Source: Desulfobulbus sp.
GTDB taxonomy: Bacteria > Desulfobacterota > Desulfobulbia > Desulfobulbales > Desulfobulbaceae
NCBI GenBank assembly: GCA_028684915.1
Contig: JAQUEZ010000010.1
Coordinates: 1-64,000 of the forward strand
DNA length: 64,000 bases
Reading direction: 5' to 3'
Of this stretch, positions 17,582-28,500 are shown piece by piece (position 1 is the first letter of the stretch; the number at the start of each line of letters is the position of its first letter). The notes beneath the pieces are model-generated. The model made no database searches, was not told the DNA's origin, and was given only the letters and a program-made list of their open reading frames with translations. Position numbers and translations under genes: made by a program.

Positions 17582-18439
17582 TTATGCGTTTTGCTTTTGC
17601 CCCTGAAACAGGTGCTGACTGACCAGAGTAAGGAGAATGGCAAAAATCATGGCGGCAGCACCAAGGAGCACGTTGTAATAGACCGGTGCCACCAGGGCGA
17701 GACGGATCATCAGGGTGGAGAGGGCATAGCCCGAGTTACGGAACATCATCTTGGCCGAGGGATGAAAACACTGCGACACCAAAACGATGAGGATATCGGT
17801 CAGAATCAGCTGGGTGTAAAAGCTATGAATAAAATCTGACTGCTCAATGCCCATCAGGCTCTGATAAATCGAATAACTGCCCAAACTGACAAAGGAGATC
17901 AGCAGAGCCAGCGAGATCGCTTTTTTCGAGGCGACAAAACTGTACAAATCGATGTGGCGCCCGTCTTCCTCGCTTCGCCGTTGGATCTTGTAATAAACCC
18001 CGAGTAGGGTGAAGATCAGCAAAGCACCGAAGCCGCTGGCGAGAATGTGCAGGATCTTTTCACTGTTGCCCGCGTAACCCAATGGTTCCGCAAAGTAGGA
18101 AAGTTCCTTGAATGCATTTCGGATCAGAATCAGGGAGAGAATCTCGAACTGCTTGCCCAATGAACGGGAAAAGGAACAAGGCAGAACAAAAATCAGGCTG
18201 ATCACCTCCAGCACCAGAATCACGGTAAAGGCGGCATGGACGGCAAAAAAGTGGTTTCCCGGCACCATAGTAGCCAGATTCGGTGGTAACAAGCCCTGGC
18301 GCTTGAGTTCGATCGCGGCCAGGCTGGAGAGAAAAAGAAAAACCAGAAGAACGGAAATTTTCCGGTGGACCTTCTCGTGTTCGTAGATTGTTTGTAATGG
18401 ATCAAAAATGTAGGTGATACGGGCAAAAAGATTGTTCAT
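17582..18439 (-). CDS. Integral membrane protein of unknown function
   Basis: A 285-residue protein with a short basic N-terminus and about seven or eight predicted membrane helices (for example residues 28-45, 67-90, 133-153, 175-196, 206-226 and two near 240-278). I see no Cys, His or charged motif that points to a known carrier or enzyme. Between helices there is a polar stretch QRRSEEDGRHIDLY. It is transcribed alone, convergent with the flavodiiron gene and divergent from the next gene across about 200 bp. No family is claimed. Confidence 0.8.
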   Translation of the reverse strand: MNNLFARITYIFDPLQTIYEHEKVHRKISVLLVFLFLSSLAAIELKRQGLLPPNLATMVPGNHFFAVHAAFTVILVLEVISLIFVLPCSFSRSLGKQFEILSLILIRNAFKELSYFAEPLGYAGNSEKILHILASGFGALLIFTLLGVYYKIQRRSEEDGRHIDLYSFVASKKAISLALLISFVSLGSYSIYQSLMGIEQSDFIHSFYTQLILTDILIVLVSQCFHPSAKMMFRNSGYALSTLMIRLALVAPVYYNVLLGAAAMIFAILLTLVSQHLFQGQKQNA

Positions 18440-18642
18440 AACAGGACTGCTTGTTTAGAATTGATGTAAAGCGAAAAGCCGTGTGCGGAAGGCACGCCTT
18501 CTACTGCGCGCAAGACCGTTCTGCAAGTAAAAATTGGATGCACTTGAGAATATTTATCACATTCGCCATCATTATACATCTGTTAAATGACAGGTTTTTC
18601 ATGATCGGATTAAAATTTCTTTAACTCTTCAACAAGCACTCC

Positions 18643-20364
18643 ATGAATCTGCTGCTCACCGATGCCATCGGTCCCTTCTTTCGCGACCTCCCCACAGGAC
18701 GCCTGAACTGGTCCAAAATCCCCTTTTCCCATCTCCCCCTGGAACCAGCAAAAAAGCGCCAACGATTTGACCGGATCGCCGAAGATATGCACACCTTTGC
18801 CACAAGGGTTGCAGAAATCGGGTACAACGCGGTCAGCCTCGATGATGTGGCCCATCTGGCCAACCACCCCTGGTACGAACCAGAGGTTCTCGATTCGATT
18901 GCGGCCTTCCGCGAGGAATTTCGCCGCTTGTTTGCTCTGCTCAAGCAACAGGGATTGGGCATCTACCTGACCATGGATGTGCTCACCTTGACCCCGCGTC
19001 TTAAGCGCAAGCTCTTCGGTGACGAACGGCGTATCATTGCATTTCTCTGTGAACTGCTCGAAGGCCTGCTCCAGGATTTTCCCGAAATTTCCGGGGTAAT
19101 CCTGCGTATCGGCGAGAGTGACGGACGCGATGTAAAGGACCGGTTCCGCAGCGAGCTCCACATTCGCACCCCGGAACAACTCAACCGGCTCCTGGAAACG
19201 CTCGTACCACTTTTTGAACGCGAAAGCCGCCACCTGATCCTGCGCACCTGGACAGTGGGCGCCTACCCGGTGGGCGATTGCATCTGGCACAGCAACACCC
19301 TGGCTCGTAGCCTGGAGGGAATCAACAGCCCGGCTTTTATCCTATCGATGAAGTATGGGGAATCGGATTTTTTCCGCTACCTGCCGCTCAATCCTCAGTT
19401 TTTTGCCACCAAGGTCCAGAAAATCATCGAATTGCAGGCACGGCGGGAATACGAGGGATGCGGAGAGTACCCCTCATTTATCGGTGGGGACTACGAGAAG
19501 TATGCCCGGGAGTTACAACAGGCGGAAAATGTGGTCGGGATTTCGGTCTGGTGCCAAACCGGTGGTTGGGTGCCCTTCAGACGCCTGGCCTTTCTCGACG
19601 ACCAGGCCCTGTGGACGGAAATCAACGCCTTTGTCAGCCTGCATATTTTTGCTCAGGGTTGCAGTGCCCGGGAGGCGGTGGAACGTTTCTGCGCCAGCCG
19701 GGGATTCCAACAAAGCGAGGCGGTCTGGGAGTTACTCCAACTCTCCGAAAGAGCCGTCAAGGAACTGCTCTACATACCGGAATATGCCCAGAAGCAATTC
19801 TTTTTCCGCCGGGTACGCATACCGCCACTGCTCTCGGTGTACTGGAATACGATCTTTATCAACCACTCGATGCGCAAGCTGATGCGCCATTTTGTCAGCG
19901 ACAGCGAAGCCTGTCTCAACCAGGCGCAGGATGCGCTGGCAAAAATCGGGCGCATGCAGCAACTGGCGAAAGAAGCGGGGTTACCGGTTGACGACATCGA
20001 CTTCATGCAAGCGACCTTCGCCCTGCTGGCCCTGGCCCGGGAGTACGCTCTCCTCCCCTTCTCCGAAGAACTGAAAGACCGGCTGAAACAGGCCAAAAAG
20101 AGATACAAACAGCGCTTCCCCTCCGGTAGTCGCAGCCGCTACAAAATCAAACTCAGTTTCAAGCCCTTTCGCCTGCGCAGGCGTTACCTTGGTTGGCTTT
20201 TGGGCCTCTTGCTGCGTCGGCAACGGGGCTACAGGCTCATCGATCATCTCCTGGTGCTGCACCTGCTAGCCTTGACCTATCGCCTACTGCACGCCTCCCG
20301 TCCCGGTCTGATTCCCAAATTCGCCCGGAAACGGGCCATGGGCCTCGAGACCATCTTCAAATAA
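18643..20364 (+). CDS. Conserved TIM-barrel-like protein of unknown function
   Basis: A soluble 573-residue protein without a signal peptide. The first ~340 residues have a glycosidase-like alternating pattern with candidate active-site acids (VSLDDVAHLANHPWY; GVILRIGESDGRDVKD; FIGGDYEKY), which suggests a TIM barrel akin to glycoside hydrolases, though I cannot name a family. The remainder is helical and ends in a very basic, Leu/Arg-rich segment (about residues 470-573) that could bind membrane or nucleic acid. Its last 81 bp overlap the opposing YkgJ-type gene tail to tail. Substrate unknown. Confidence 0.75.
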   Translation: MNLLLTDAIGPFFRDLPTGRLNWSKIPFSHLPLEPAKKRQRFDRIAEDMHTFATRVAEIGYNAVSLDDVAHLANHPWYEPEVLDSIAAFREEFRRLFALLKQQGLGIYLTMDVLTLTPRLKRKLFGDERRIIAFLCELLEGLLQDFPEISGVILRIGESDGRDVKDRFRSELHIRTPEQLNRLLETLVPLFERESRHLILRTWTVGAYPVGDCIWHSNTLARSLEGINSPAFILSMKYGESDFFRYLPLNPQFFATKVQKIIELQARREYEGCGEYPSFIGGDYEKYARELQQAENVVGISVWCQTGGWVPFRRLAFLDDQALWTEINAFVSLHIFAQGCSAREAVERFCASRGFQQSEAVWELLQLSERAVKELLYIPEYAQKQFFFRRVRIPPLLSVYWNTIFINHSMRKLMRHFVSDSEACLNQAQDALAKIGRMQQLAKEAGLPVDDIDFMQATFALLALAREYALLPFSEELKDRLKQAKKRYKQRFPSGSRSRYKIKLSFKPFRLRRRYLGWLLGLLLRRQRGYRLIDHLLVLHLLALTYRLLHASRPGLIPKFARKRAMGLETIFK

Positions 20365-20976
20365 GGTTTCCTCTGGGGTTTCTTCTGCCACCATGTTGAT
20401 CGTGCCGGTATAAAGCCGCATCACCTCGACCTTGGCCATGGCTTCGCGTAGAGCCTCGTTAATCGGCAGACGCCGAGTGCCCAGGCCCGGATCCATGGCA
20501 CTCAGACGAATACCGGCCTCGCTAAAAATGGGCAAGAGACTAGGCTCGAGGGCAATCAGGGCCTCGGCCCGGGAGACCATTTCCGGGCTCACCAGCCGCA
20601 TCACCTTGCAGGCTGCCAGTTGCGGCACCCGATCGCGATCAAGATTACCGGCAAAGGCGAACAGACGGCAGACAACCCCGCGATGGGCGTAAGCGCTACA
20701 GTGACCATCCAGCCCTGCAGGATCATAAAGCACACAGTGGGCGGCCAGGCCGGGTTGGGAGAGCCGCTCGATCAGGCGATCACCGGCCTCGCTCCCCATT
20801 AGGCTGATCGCCAGGGGTAAAAGCTCAAGCACCGTTGCCTCGACCTTGTCGGAGAGACAGCAGGCACCGCAACCGGTGGGACATTGCAGGCCGGAAACAG
20901 TACGGAACTGGGCCGTGCGGGCGTCCAACTCCTGAAGAAGGGCCATAACCCGAATACGCAATTGATGGAGAAACAT
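20284..20976 (-). CDS. YkgJ-family cysteine-cluster protein
   Basis: A 230-residue protein with the N-terminal CPTGCGACC cluster and later Cys residues (HCSAYAHRGVVCRLF and the Cys of LAACKVM), as in the YkgJ zinc- or iron-binding family often found in anaerobes. It may coordinate an Fe-S or mononuclear metal; function is not established for the family. It overlaps the convergent gene by 81 bp and its start lies just 18 bp before the copA stop, so it is likely co-transcribed with copA on the minus strand. Confidence 0.85.
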   Translation of the reverse strand: MFLHQLRIRVMALLQELDARTAQFRTVSGLQCPTGCGACCLSDKVEATVLELLPLAISLMGSEAGDRLIERLSQPGLAAHCVLYDPAGLDGHCSAYAHRGVVCRLFAFAGNLDRDRVPQLAACKVMRLVSPEMVSRAEALIALEPSLLPIFSEAGIRLSAMDPGLGTRRLPINEALREAMAKVEVMRLYTGTINMVAEETPEETLFEDGLEAHGPFPGEFGNQTGTGGVQ

Positions 20977-20994
20977 GATGGATTTATAAAGGAA

Positions 20995-23937
20995 TCAGGG
21001 ACGGAAGAAACGCAACCGGTTGGCGTTGGTGACGACCGTCACCGAGGAAAGCGCCATGGCGGCACTGGCAAACATAGGCTCCAGCTGCCATCCGGTCAAG
21101 GGGTACAACAATCCCGCTGCCAACGGGATACCAATCACGTTGTAGATAAAGGCGCCAAAGAGATTCTGGCGGATGTTACGAATGGTTGCGGCGGAAATGG
21201 CGATGGCATCGGAGACCAGCATCAACGAATCGCCGGTGAGGGTGATGTCCGCGTTCTCAATCGCCACATCGGTACCGCTGCCCAAGGCAAAACCGGTATC
21301 GGCCTGGGCCAGTGCCGGGGCATCGTTGACCCCGTCGCCGACCATGCCCACGCGCAGTCCCTGCTGCTGCAGCTGCTGAATCACCGCAAGCTTCTGCTCT
21401 GGCAGGATCTCGCTATGCACCTCGACAATGCCGACCTCGCGGGCAACAGCGTTGGCCGTGGCCGCATTATCGCCACTGCACATCACCACTGCAATACCCT
21501 GCCGCTGCAAGGCCTGGATAGCCTTCACCGAGTCTGGCCGTAAGGGATCCTGGAGAATGAGCAAGCCAAGCACCTCACCCGCACGTCCCAGCCAAACCGG
21601 CGTACCGCCCAGGTTTGCGGCCCGGGCGGCCTCGACGAGTAGAGATTCGGGGAGCGTACAACCCTGCTCTTTGAGGAAATGGTGGTTGCCGAGGAAATAG
21701 CGTTGCCCCGCAAATTCCCCCTGCACGCCCCGCCCGGGAACGGCGGTGAAGTTATCCGGTTTGAGCATTTCTCCCCCGCGCTCGAGCTGGGCGGTCAGCA
21801 CCGCCTCGGCCAGGGGATGTTCGGAGCCGCTTTCCAAACTGGCCGCCCATTGCAACAACTGCTCCTCCCTCATGCCCGCAACCGGGAACAGCCCGGTCAC
21901 GGCCGGGCGGCCCTCGGTAAGGGTTCCGGTTTTGTCGACCACCACATGAGTCAAGGTGGAGGCGGTCTGCAGGGCATCGCTGTTGCGGATGAGCACATTG
22001 CACTGAGCCGCACGGCTGGTGCCGACCATGATGGCGATCGGGGTAGCCAATCCCAAGGCGCAAGGACAGGCAATAACCAAGACGGCAATGGCCGCGGTCA
22101 GTCCATGGGCCAGGGGTAGGGTTACGGCCAGACCCCACCAGCACAAAAAAGTGAGCAGGCTGATCGAGATCACCACCGGCACAAAGACACCGGCAATACG
22201 ATCCACCAGCCGACCAATGGGCGGTTTACTCATCTGCGCGGTCTTGACCATGCGGATGATCCGCGCCAGGGTAGTGTCCTCACCCAGTCGCATGACTTTG
22301 AGAACAAAAGCACCGGAACGGTTCATGGTACCGCCGGTGACCGAATCGCCAACGGTGCGGGCCACGGCCAATGGCTCGCCGGTAAGCATGGATTCGTCGA
22401 TGCTGGTCTGACCTTCGACAATCTCCCCATCAATGGGCACCTTTTCCCCAGGTTTGACCCGGACACGATCTCCGAGACGCAGCAGGGAAACCGGGATCTC
22501 CACCTGGGCAGCGGAACGAATCACCCAGGCGGTCCGGGCGCGCAGCCCCACCAAGGTACCGATGGCCTCGCTGGTGGTCCGTTTGGCCCGAGTTTCCAGG
22601 GCATGCCCCAGTTGGAGAAAAGCGAGGATCATCACCGAGGCATCCAAATATAAATGATCCGCGGCGCCGGGAATGAAGTCGGGTTTGGCGATCACCAGCA
22701 CCGAGGAGAGCCAGGCGGCGCCGGTGCCCATGGCCACCAGGGTATCCATATTGGCCGCCGCATGCCGGGCCTGCTTCCAGGCACCGATAAAGTAGTTACG
22801 ACCACTGAAAATCATCGTCCCCAGGCAAAGAAGAGCCATGATCGCCCAGAACAGCCGTCCCTCCTGAAGATGGGGAAAGAATCCGCCCATGTGCCCGCCC
22901 ATAATGCCAAAACCGACCACTGCCGCCACCACGGCCCGCTGCCAGGAGCGACGAATCTCCTGCCTGGTTTCCTCGGCCTGACTCAAGCCAGGATCAATGT
23001 AGGTTTCCTCCAGAGTGACCATATAGCCGATGTCGGTCAACCGCAGCAGAACATCTGCGGGGTGTTGGGCAGTGACGATCTGCAACCGGCCCGGCTCCAC
23101 CTTGATCTTAGCAGCCGCATCCTGAGCAAGAAGAATCTCCCGCACCTGTTCCAGGTCCGTTTCTTCCGGCCAGGGCTGCAGACGAAGGTAAAAGGCTTCT
23201 CCGGTTTGCGACTGCCGCAGTGAAGCACCGTATCCCTGATCAACAATCGTCTGCACCACCCGGTCCGGGTCGCCGCCCTCCACTTGGGCCATTTTCTCGA
23301 TCAGATTGACCGAAGCGCTGGTCACCCCAGCCACACCCAGGATTGCCTGCTCCACCCGGCCAACGCAACTGGCGCAATGCATGCCGAGCACATCGATTTC
23401 ATAACCGTTCCCGGTCGGTTTTCGTTCATCGCGAATCAGGGATGCCCCATAGCCGGCATCAACCACCGCAGCCACCACCGCCTCGGGATCACCGCCACTC
23501 ACCCCGGCACTCTTCTCCACCAGGTTAACGGCCACCGACTCAACCCCAGAAACCCCAAGGATCGCCTTTTCCACCCGGCCGACACAACTGGCGCAGTGCA
23601 TATCCTCGACCTTCAACTGATAGTTCCCGACGGAGACGGCTTTGACCGGACCGGCATCGGGAGTGTCAGCACCCGGCAAGGGGCAGGTTTCGGCTACTTT
23701 TTCCTGTAGCCGGGCCGGGTAGCCCGCAGCAATCACGGCCTGGAGAATAGCCTTCGGGTCACCGCCGTTCACAGTCAAGTTGGCGGCGTTCAAATCAACC
23801 CGAGCCAGGCGCACGCCGGCAACAGCCCGCGCCGCAGCCTCAACCCGGTCCTGGCAATGTTCGCAGCTCATATCATCAACGCTGAAAACATGGGTTTCCT
23901 GATCGACACAGCTGGGAAAGGGGGCAAGAGAGGTCAT
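20995..23937 (-). CDS. copA: Copper-exporting P1B-type ATPase with multiple HMA domains
   Basis: A 980-residue heavy-metal pump that exports Cu(I) across the inner membrane. Three metal-binding HMA domains carry DMSCEHC, DMHCASC and GMHCASC; the second and third are near duplicates. A fourth HMA-like segment (about residues 250-315) has lost its CxxC. Catalytic parts are the membrane CPC ([12 protein letters not shown]), the phosphorylated Asp in DKTGTLTEG, the HP dipeptide (GSEHPLAEA) and [11 protein letters not shown]. The start is put at ATG 23937 (MTSLAPF); the frame stays open to 24219 but those residues overlap the AraC gene and match nothing. No CueR or CopZ is beside it. Confidence 0.95.
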   Translation of the reverse strand: MTSLAPFPSCVDQETHVFSVDDMSCEHCQDRVEAAARAVAGVRLARVDLNAANLTVNGGDPKAILQAVIAAGYPARLQEKVAETCPLPGADTPDAGPVKAVSVGNYQLKVEDMHCASCVGRVEKAILGVSGVESVAVNLVEKSAGVSGGDPEAVVAAVVDAGYGASLIRDERKPTGNGYEIDVLGMHCASCVGRVEQAILGVAGVTSASVNLIEKMAQVEGGDPDRVVQTIVDQGYGASLRQSQTGEAFYLRLQPWPEETDLEQVREILLAQDAAAKIKVEPGRLQIVTAQHPADVLLRLTDIGYMVTLEETYIDPGLSQAEETRQEIRRSWQRAVVAAVVGFGIMGGHMGGFFPHLQEGRLFWAIMALLCLGTMIFSGRNYFIGAWKQARHAAANMDTLVAMGTGAAWLSSVLVIAKPDFIPGAADHLYLDASVMILAFLQLGHALETRAKRTTSEAIGTLVGLRARTAWVIRSAAQVEIPVSLLRLGDRVRVKPGEKVPIDGEIVEGQTSIDESMLTGEPLAVARTVGDSVTGGTMNRSGAFVLKVMRLGEDTTLARIIRMVKTAQMSKPPIGRLVDRIAGVFVPVVISISLLTFLCWWGLAVTLPLAHGLTAAIAVLVIACPCALGLATPIAIMVGTSRAAQCNVLIRNSDALQTASTLTHVVVDKTGTLTEGRPAVTGLFPVAGMREEQLLQWAASLESGSEHPLAEAVLTAQLERGGEMLKPDNFTAVPGRGVQGEFAGQRYFLGNHHFLKEQGCTLPESLLVEAARAANLGGTPVWLGRAGEVLGLLILQDPLRPDSVKAIQALQRQGIAVVMCSGDNAATANAVAREVGIVEVHSEILPEQKLAVIQQLQQQGLRVGMVGDGVNDAPALAQADTGFALGSGTDVAIENADITLTGDSLMLVSDAIAISAATIRNIRQNLFGAFIYNVIGIPLAAGLLYPLTGWQLEPMFASAAMALSSVTVVTNANRLRFFRP

Positions 23938-24118
23938 GATTACCTGAAAAAAAGGAGAATAATGTGCATCAAAGCGTTCACCAGGCCAACTGATACGCTT
24001 GTTTAAAGAGACAGTAAGACGCTTTGAATTATTTAGGAAGCCGGATAATAAACCCCCCCCTGCACGCCGGAAGAATTCCGCGGCGTGGAAGGATACTCTC
24101 GCAATTTTGCGGGCGCCT

Positions 24119-24955
24119 TCATTGCTCTTTCTGATGAGTATTCCTAAATCTTCCCGGAGGCACACCAACGGCTTTCCTGAAGACCCGAGAGAAATGGCTT
24201 TGATCAAAAAAACCGACACGAAAAGCTACATCAGCGACATCAGCTGATGCCATCAACATTTTTATAGCTTGGTGCACCCTGAAGTCATGCAGATACTCAT
24301 GGGGAGTTATTCCCATCTGCCTCTTGAATTCCCGTTGAAAATGAAACAGGCTTAAACAGGCGGCATCAGCTACTTGGATGTGCGGAACGTTTTCTGCATA
24401 ATTCTCTCGGATAAATGCACAGGCTTGCTCGATATCCATCCTCCGATCCTGCTCCTCGAAGCTTGGCCATATTTTTGTAACCGTTCGCGCCAACAACAAT
24501 TGAACAAACCCTGTAAGGAGCTTTTCCATTTCATCAAAGGGGAGCTGTCGCTCAATCTTGGAAAAAAGTTGCACGAATGCTGCGAACAGCAGATCATCCT
24601 CCAAAGAGACCGTTAAAAAACAGGGAGGAAGTGTAGTGTCCCCATCAACGTATAAGCGCAATCTTTGCATAAAGCACGGAGGTATACTCAGTATTTTATA
24701 GGATTGCCCCACATTCCCGTTGGATTTACAGGCATGGACCTGGCCAGGATTGATCAGAAACAGGCTCCCCTGACCAACACGAACGGTCCCTGCGGCACTC
24801 TCGATGATCCGCTCCCCCTCCTCAACAATACCTACGATATAGGTTGCATGAATATGCCGCCGGAATTCGTTGACGATATGCTGCCCCATTATCGCCTCAA
24901 CCCCAAAACAGCTTGGAAGATTGAATTTCCGAACCAGCTCATGTTGGTGTTTCAT
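24119..24955 (-). CDS. AraC-family transcriptional regulator
   Basis: A 278-residue regulator with an N-terminal cupin-type sensing domain (about residues 10-165; [14 protein letters not shown] is the usual AraC beta-barrel stretch) and two C-terminal helix-turn-helix units (about 180-275; [20 protein letters not shown] is the second recognition helix). It follows the cupin gene by 28 bp on the same strand, so the two probably form one transcript, possibly reaching copA. Ligand and targets are unknown. The local DNA is AT-richer than its neighbours. Confidence 0.92.
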   Translation of the reverse strand: MKHQHELVRKFNLPSCFGVEAIMGQHIVNEFRRHIHATYIVGIVEEGERIIESAAGTVRVGQGSLFLINPGQVHACKSNGNVGQSYKILSIPPCFMQRLRLYVDGDTTLPPCFLTVSLEDDLLFAAFVQLFSKIERQLPFDEMEKLLTGFVQLLLARTVTKIWPSFEEQDRRMDIEQACAFIRENYAENVPHIQVADAACLSLFHFQREFKRQMGITPHEYLHDFRVHQAIKMLMASADVADVAFRVGFFDQSHFSRVFRKAVGVPPGRFRNTHQKEQ

Positions 24956-24983
24956 TCAATCCCCCTGAATGCGGCAAGACCAA

Positions 24984-25376
24984 TCAGACCAAGGCCGGAA
25001 AAAACTTTGCTAACAAAACAAGGCCATTGCCGCCTGCCTGAATCATATGACGCTCCCCTTTGGGAATAACAGCCATTGTACCCAACCGATAGGCAAGGGC
25101 TTGTTCGGCAAAGTGACAAACACCCTCTCCCTGGATAACCTCATGCAATTCCAACTGGTCATCATGGCAATGTGCTTCAAGGCAGCAGTCAGTATCGATA
25201 GTCACCAGATGAGAGCTGAAAACTCCAGCCGTATCCGCTCCAGTGATCATGTGTTTCAAACGAACCCCTCTGAAGGTCGGATGAGCAATCCAACTGGATT
25301 GAGATATATTGTCTGAACGATGAGAAAAATAGACCGTTCCGTTGGCAATATTGAAGGCAATGTCGTGTGATTTCAT
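24984..25376 (-). CDS. Small cupin-domain protein
   Basis: A single-domain cupin of 130 residues. The first motif carries metal ligands (LEAHCHDDQLELHEVIQGEG), and the second ends near VIPKGERHMI, so a bound Fe, Mn or Zn is likely. The ATG at 25376 is chosen because GAGGAG lies 8-9 nt upstream; an upstream TTG would add seven residues over the ribosome site. It directly precedes the AraC regulator. It may bind or modify the effector sensed by that regulator, which is inference. Confidence 0.85.
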   Translation of the reverse strand: MKSHDIAFNIANGTVYFSHRSDNISQSSWIAHPTFRGVRLKHMITGADTAGVFSSHLVTIDTDCCLEAHCHDDQLELHEVIQGEGVCHFAEQALAYRLGTMAVIPKGERHMIQAGGNGLVLLAKFFPALV

Positions 25377-25526
25377 GGCAAATTCTCCTCTGTTCAACAG
25401 TATTGATGAGCTCTATGCATCGAAGAATATATTTTCCCGCCCGAAAAAGATTGTACGATATTGCTCTATTGCGCGACGCAAAGGCGCTTACATATCGGAG
25501 GATAATGGCACGGGCCGGAAAACCGC

Positions 25527-28500
25527 TCACAACGGGAGAATATGTACCTCCTCACGCAATGGGTAGTTACCCTCGATTAACAGACCATGGCGGCCATCCA
25601 TAGAGATCGGGGTGCCGAAGATGATGCGGGTGCCATTAATATCAGCATATTCTTCGGTCTCAAAAACCTGCATATCACGGCAGCCAACCACACAGGTTTT
25701 TTCCAGGCGGGTAGCCACCACCGAGGCATGCGAGGTCTGCCCGCCGCGTGAGGTCACTAGACCGTCGGCCAGGGAGATCTCCCGGATATCCTCGGGAACG
25801 GTGTCACGACGAATGAGAATCAGCGGCGTACCCGGCTCCTTCTCGCGCAGATTGTGAATGTTCTCTTCGGTGAACACCGCCTTGCCCGACATGGCCGAAC
25901 CGGAAACGCCGATGCCTTTGGCAAGAATCGACTTGTGCGCCAGGTCGGAATCGTTGAACACCGTCAGGTGCTCCTTTTTCTTGATCGTGATCATATCCCG
26001 GGTCTGGAGGAGGTACAGCTGATCCGCCTCCGGTCCCTCAAAGGTGAACTCGATCTCTTGCGGGTTCCATTCCTTGTCGTAAACCAGCTCGCGGCTGATA
26101 TTGAGCAAGCGTTTATAGACCTCGGGAAACTGCCGCTCCAAACTCTTGTTCTCGTCGCGTCCATCGATCTCCGCCTGCTCCACCGATATCGGATGACTGG
26201 TGACCAGACCGGAGACGATATCCTCACCCTGATCGCCGATGGCATAATCGCCCCACAAGGCCACCCGCCGCACCTTGCGGTAAGGATGGGCGGTAAAGAG
26301 CACGCCGCTGCCCGCCTGCAGTCCCAGGTTACCAAAGACCATGGTCTGGACAATGACCGCAGTGCCCCAGTCATCGGAAACCCCCATCAAGTGGCGGTAC
26401 TCCTGGGCCTTGGGGAAGTGCCAGGAGTCGAACACCATGTCCACCGCCCCGACCAATTGCTCCCAAGGATCCTCGGGAATGCCGAACCCACGGCTTTCCA
26501 CGGCCTGCTTGTAGTTCAGTGCCAGCTCCCGCATCTGCTCCGGCGAGAAATCGCGCTTATAATGAATATTATGGATCTCCTTTTGGACGTTCATCAGCTC
26601 CTGGAAATCCTCCCGTTCCATGCCGTTGGCCATGCCCCAGGATTGCTGGAAGCGGCGGAAGTTATCCCAGGCAAAGTACTTGTACTTGGGATGGTTGACC
26701 ACAAACTCCTCCACCAGCTCGGCATTGGCACCGACGTTGTGGATGGTGGACATGATCCCCGGCATGGAGATGGCGGCACCGCTGCGCACGGACAGCAGCA
26801 GCGGACGCTCCGGTGAGCCGAAAACCCGCCCGGTCAGTTGCTCGATTCCGGTCACCGCCGAACGCACCCGGCGCATGTACTCGTCACGTGCCCGTTCAAA
26901 CCTGCGGATGGCCCGATAACAACGAAAAACCTCGGTGGTGATGATGAAAGCCGGTGGCACCGGCATTTTATCGCGGGTGAGCACCACCAGATTAAAGCCC
27001 TTGTTGCCCAGGTGAATCAGGTTATGGGTGCGCAGGTTCTCCGCATGCAGGCTGCTGATCGCTTTCTCCGGGTTATAGGTCATGAGCAGATCAAGCGTAT
27101 TCTCATCCAGGATATCCTTCTGCGCCTCCAGGGTGTTGATCACCTTGCCGATGAAGTTATCCAGGTGCTGCAGGCCGAAGGTAGTGGAGATCAGGTCGCG
27201 GAAAAAGATCTCGGAGATCCGCAACACCGTTTCCGGCATGTTCTTCACGTTCCATGAGCTGTGAAACTTAATCAACAGGTTATCCTTACTGATCTGGGGC
27301 ACGATGATCGAAAGGTTGTTCTGGTGAATGTTGGTGTAATAGGCGTAGATGATATCTTTCACGCCCTCGGAAAGTCCGCGCATGATATCGAGGTGCTGGG
27401 TGTAGGAAAAGCGACGGATACCGATCGAGGTCGCCAGCAGACTGATGTAGGTATCCAGGCGCCGGCTGGAGATGCCGTCGATCTGCAGAGCGCGGGTAAA
27501 AAGGCGCAAGCATTTGAGAATGCGGATAAAGGTCGCCTGGGTGATAAAATTTAGGTTTACCGTGGCAAAGAGTTTTTCCAGGTAAACGTTGGCCAGGCTC
27601 TCCAGACGGAAGGTCAGGCCGAGGGCATCAAACTTGCGTTCGGAATAGCGGCCGTAGACCGAGGGGATATCCACTGCGATATGACGCTTGTAATAGATTT
27701 CCTCCTTGGGTTCGAACTTCTCGGCGCTGAGAATTACCCCCTGCAGATGCTCCAGTTCATCAAGCAGGACATCCAAACAGTGAATCGGGTCATCCTCGGC
27801 CAACACCTCCAGCAGCCGACCCAGTTCGGGGAATCCGTTGCCCAGCGCATGCTGCAGTTGAAGATGGATTTCGGGTAGACTGAGGCTGTATTTCTGGTGC
27901 AGGAGTTTGTACATCCGCACCAGAAGAGTAAACCGCCGCCGCTCCACTTCGGAGAGATCGGTCTGGCGGTCGAGGAACTCCTGACGCTCCTCATCCTTCC
28001 AGCCCAGGATCTGGGCCATGCGATTGAAACGCAGTTCCTTCTTGATCCGCCCGGCGAGGATATGTTGGTCACCGACAAAGGGGCCGTTTCCCGTCACCTG
28101 CTGCAACACCTCTTCGGGGAGGTAGTCGCGCAGATACGATTTATCCAAGGTGATCCAGAAGGCAAAAATAGCCTCAATAAAGCCGACAATCAAATTGCTC
28201 GACTCCACATGGGCCTGTTTGCGGAGGAAATGGATCAGCACATCCTTGCGTTTATGAATTTCGTCCAACTCGGTGGAAACATCGCGCAGCTCGCCCTCGG
28301 CACCGATCTCGTTGAAAAATACCGGCATCAGCTTGGTGAACTGCTTGGCCAGGTTATAAATCGGCCCGATGGGATGATTGAGCAGGTCGGTGATGTCACG
28401 CTGAAAAAGGTCGGTATCACGCACACAGGTGCCGGAGAGCCGCAGGTTGATGATCAGAGCCGAGAACAGGGTCGAGCACCACTTGGGTTCCTGGGCGATC

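Noticed and set aside
23938..24219. An extra 94 N-terminal residues on the copper ATPase
   Set aside because: They overlap the AraC gene, resemble no ATPase N-terminus, and a good start with the first HMA domain lies at 23937.
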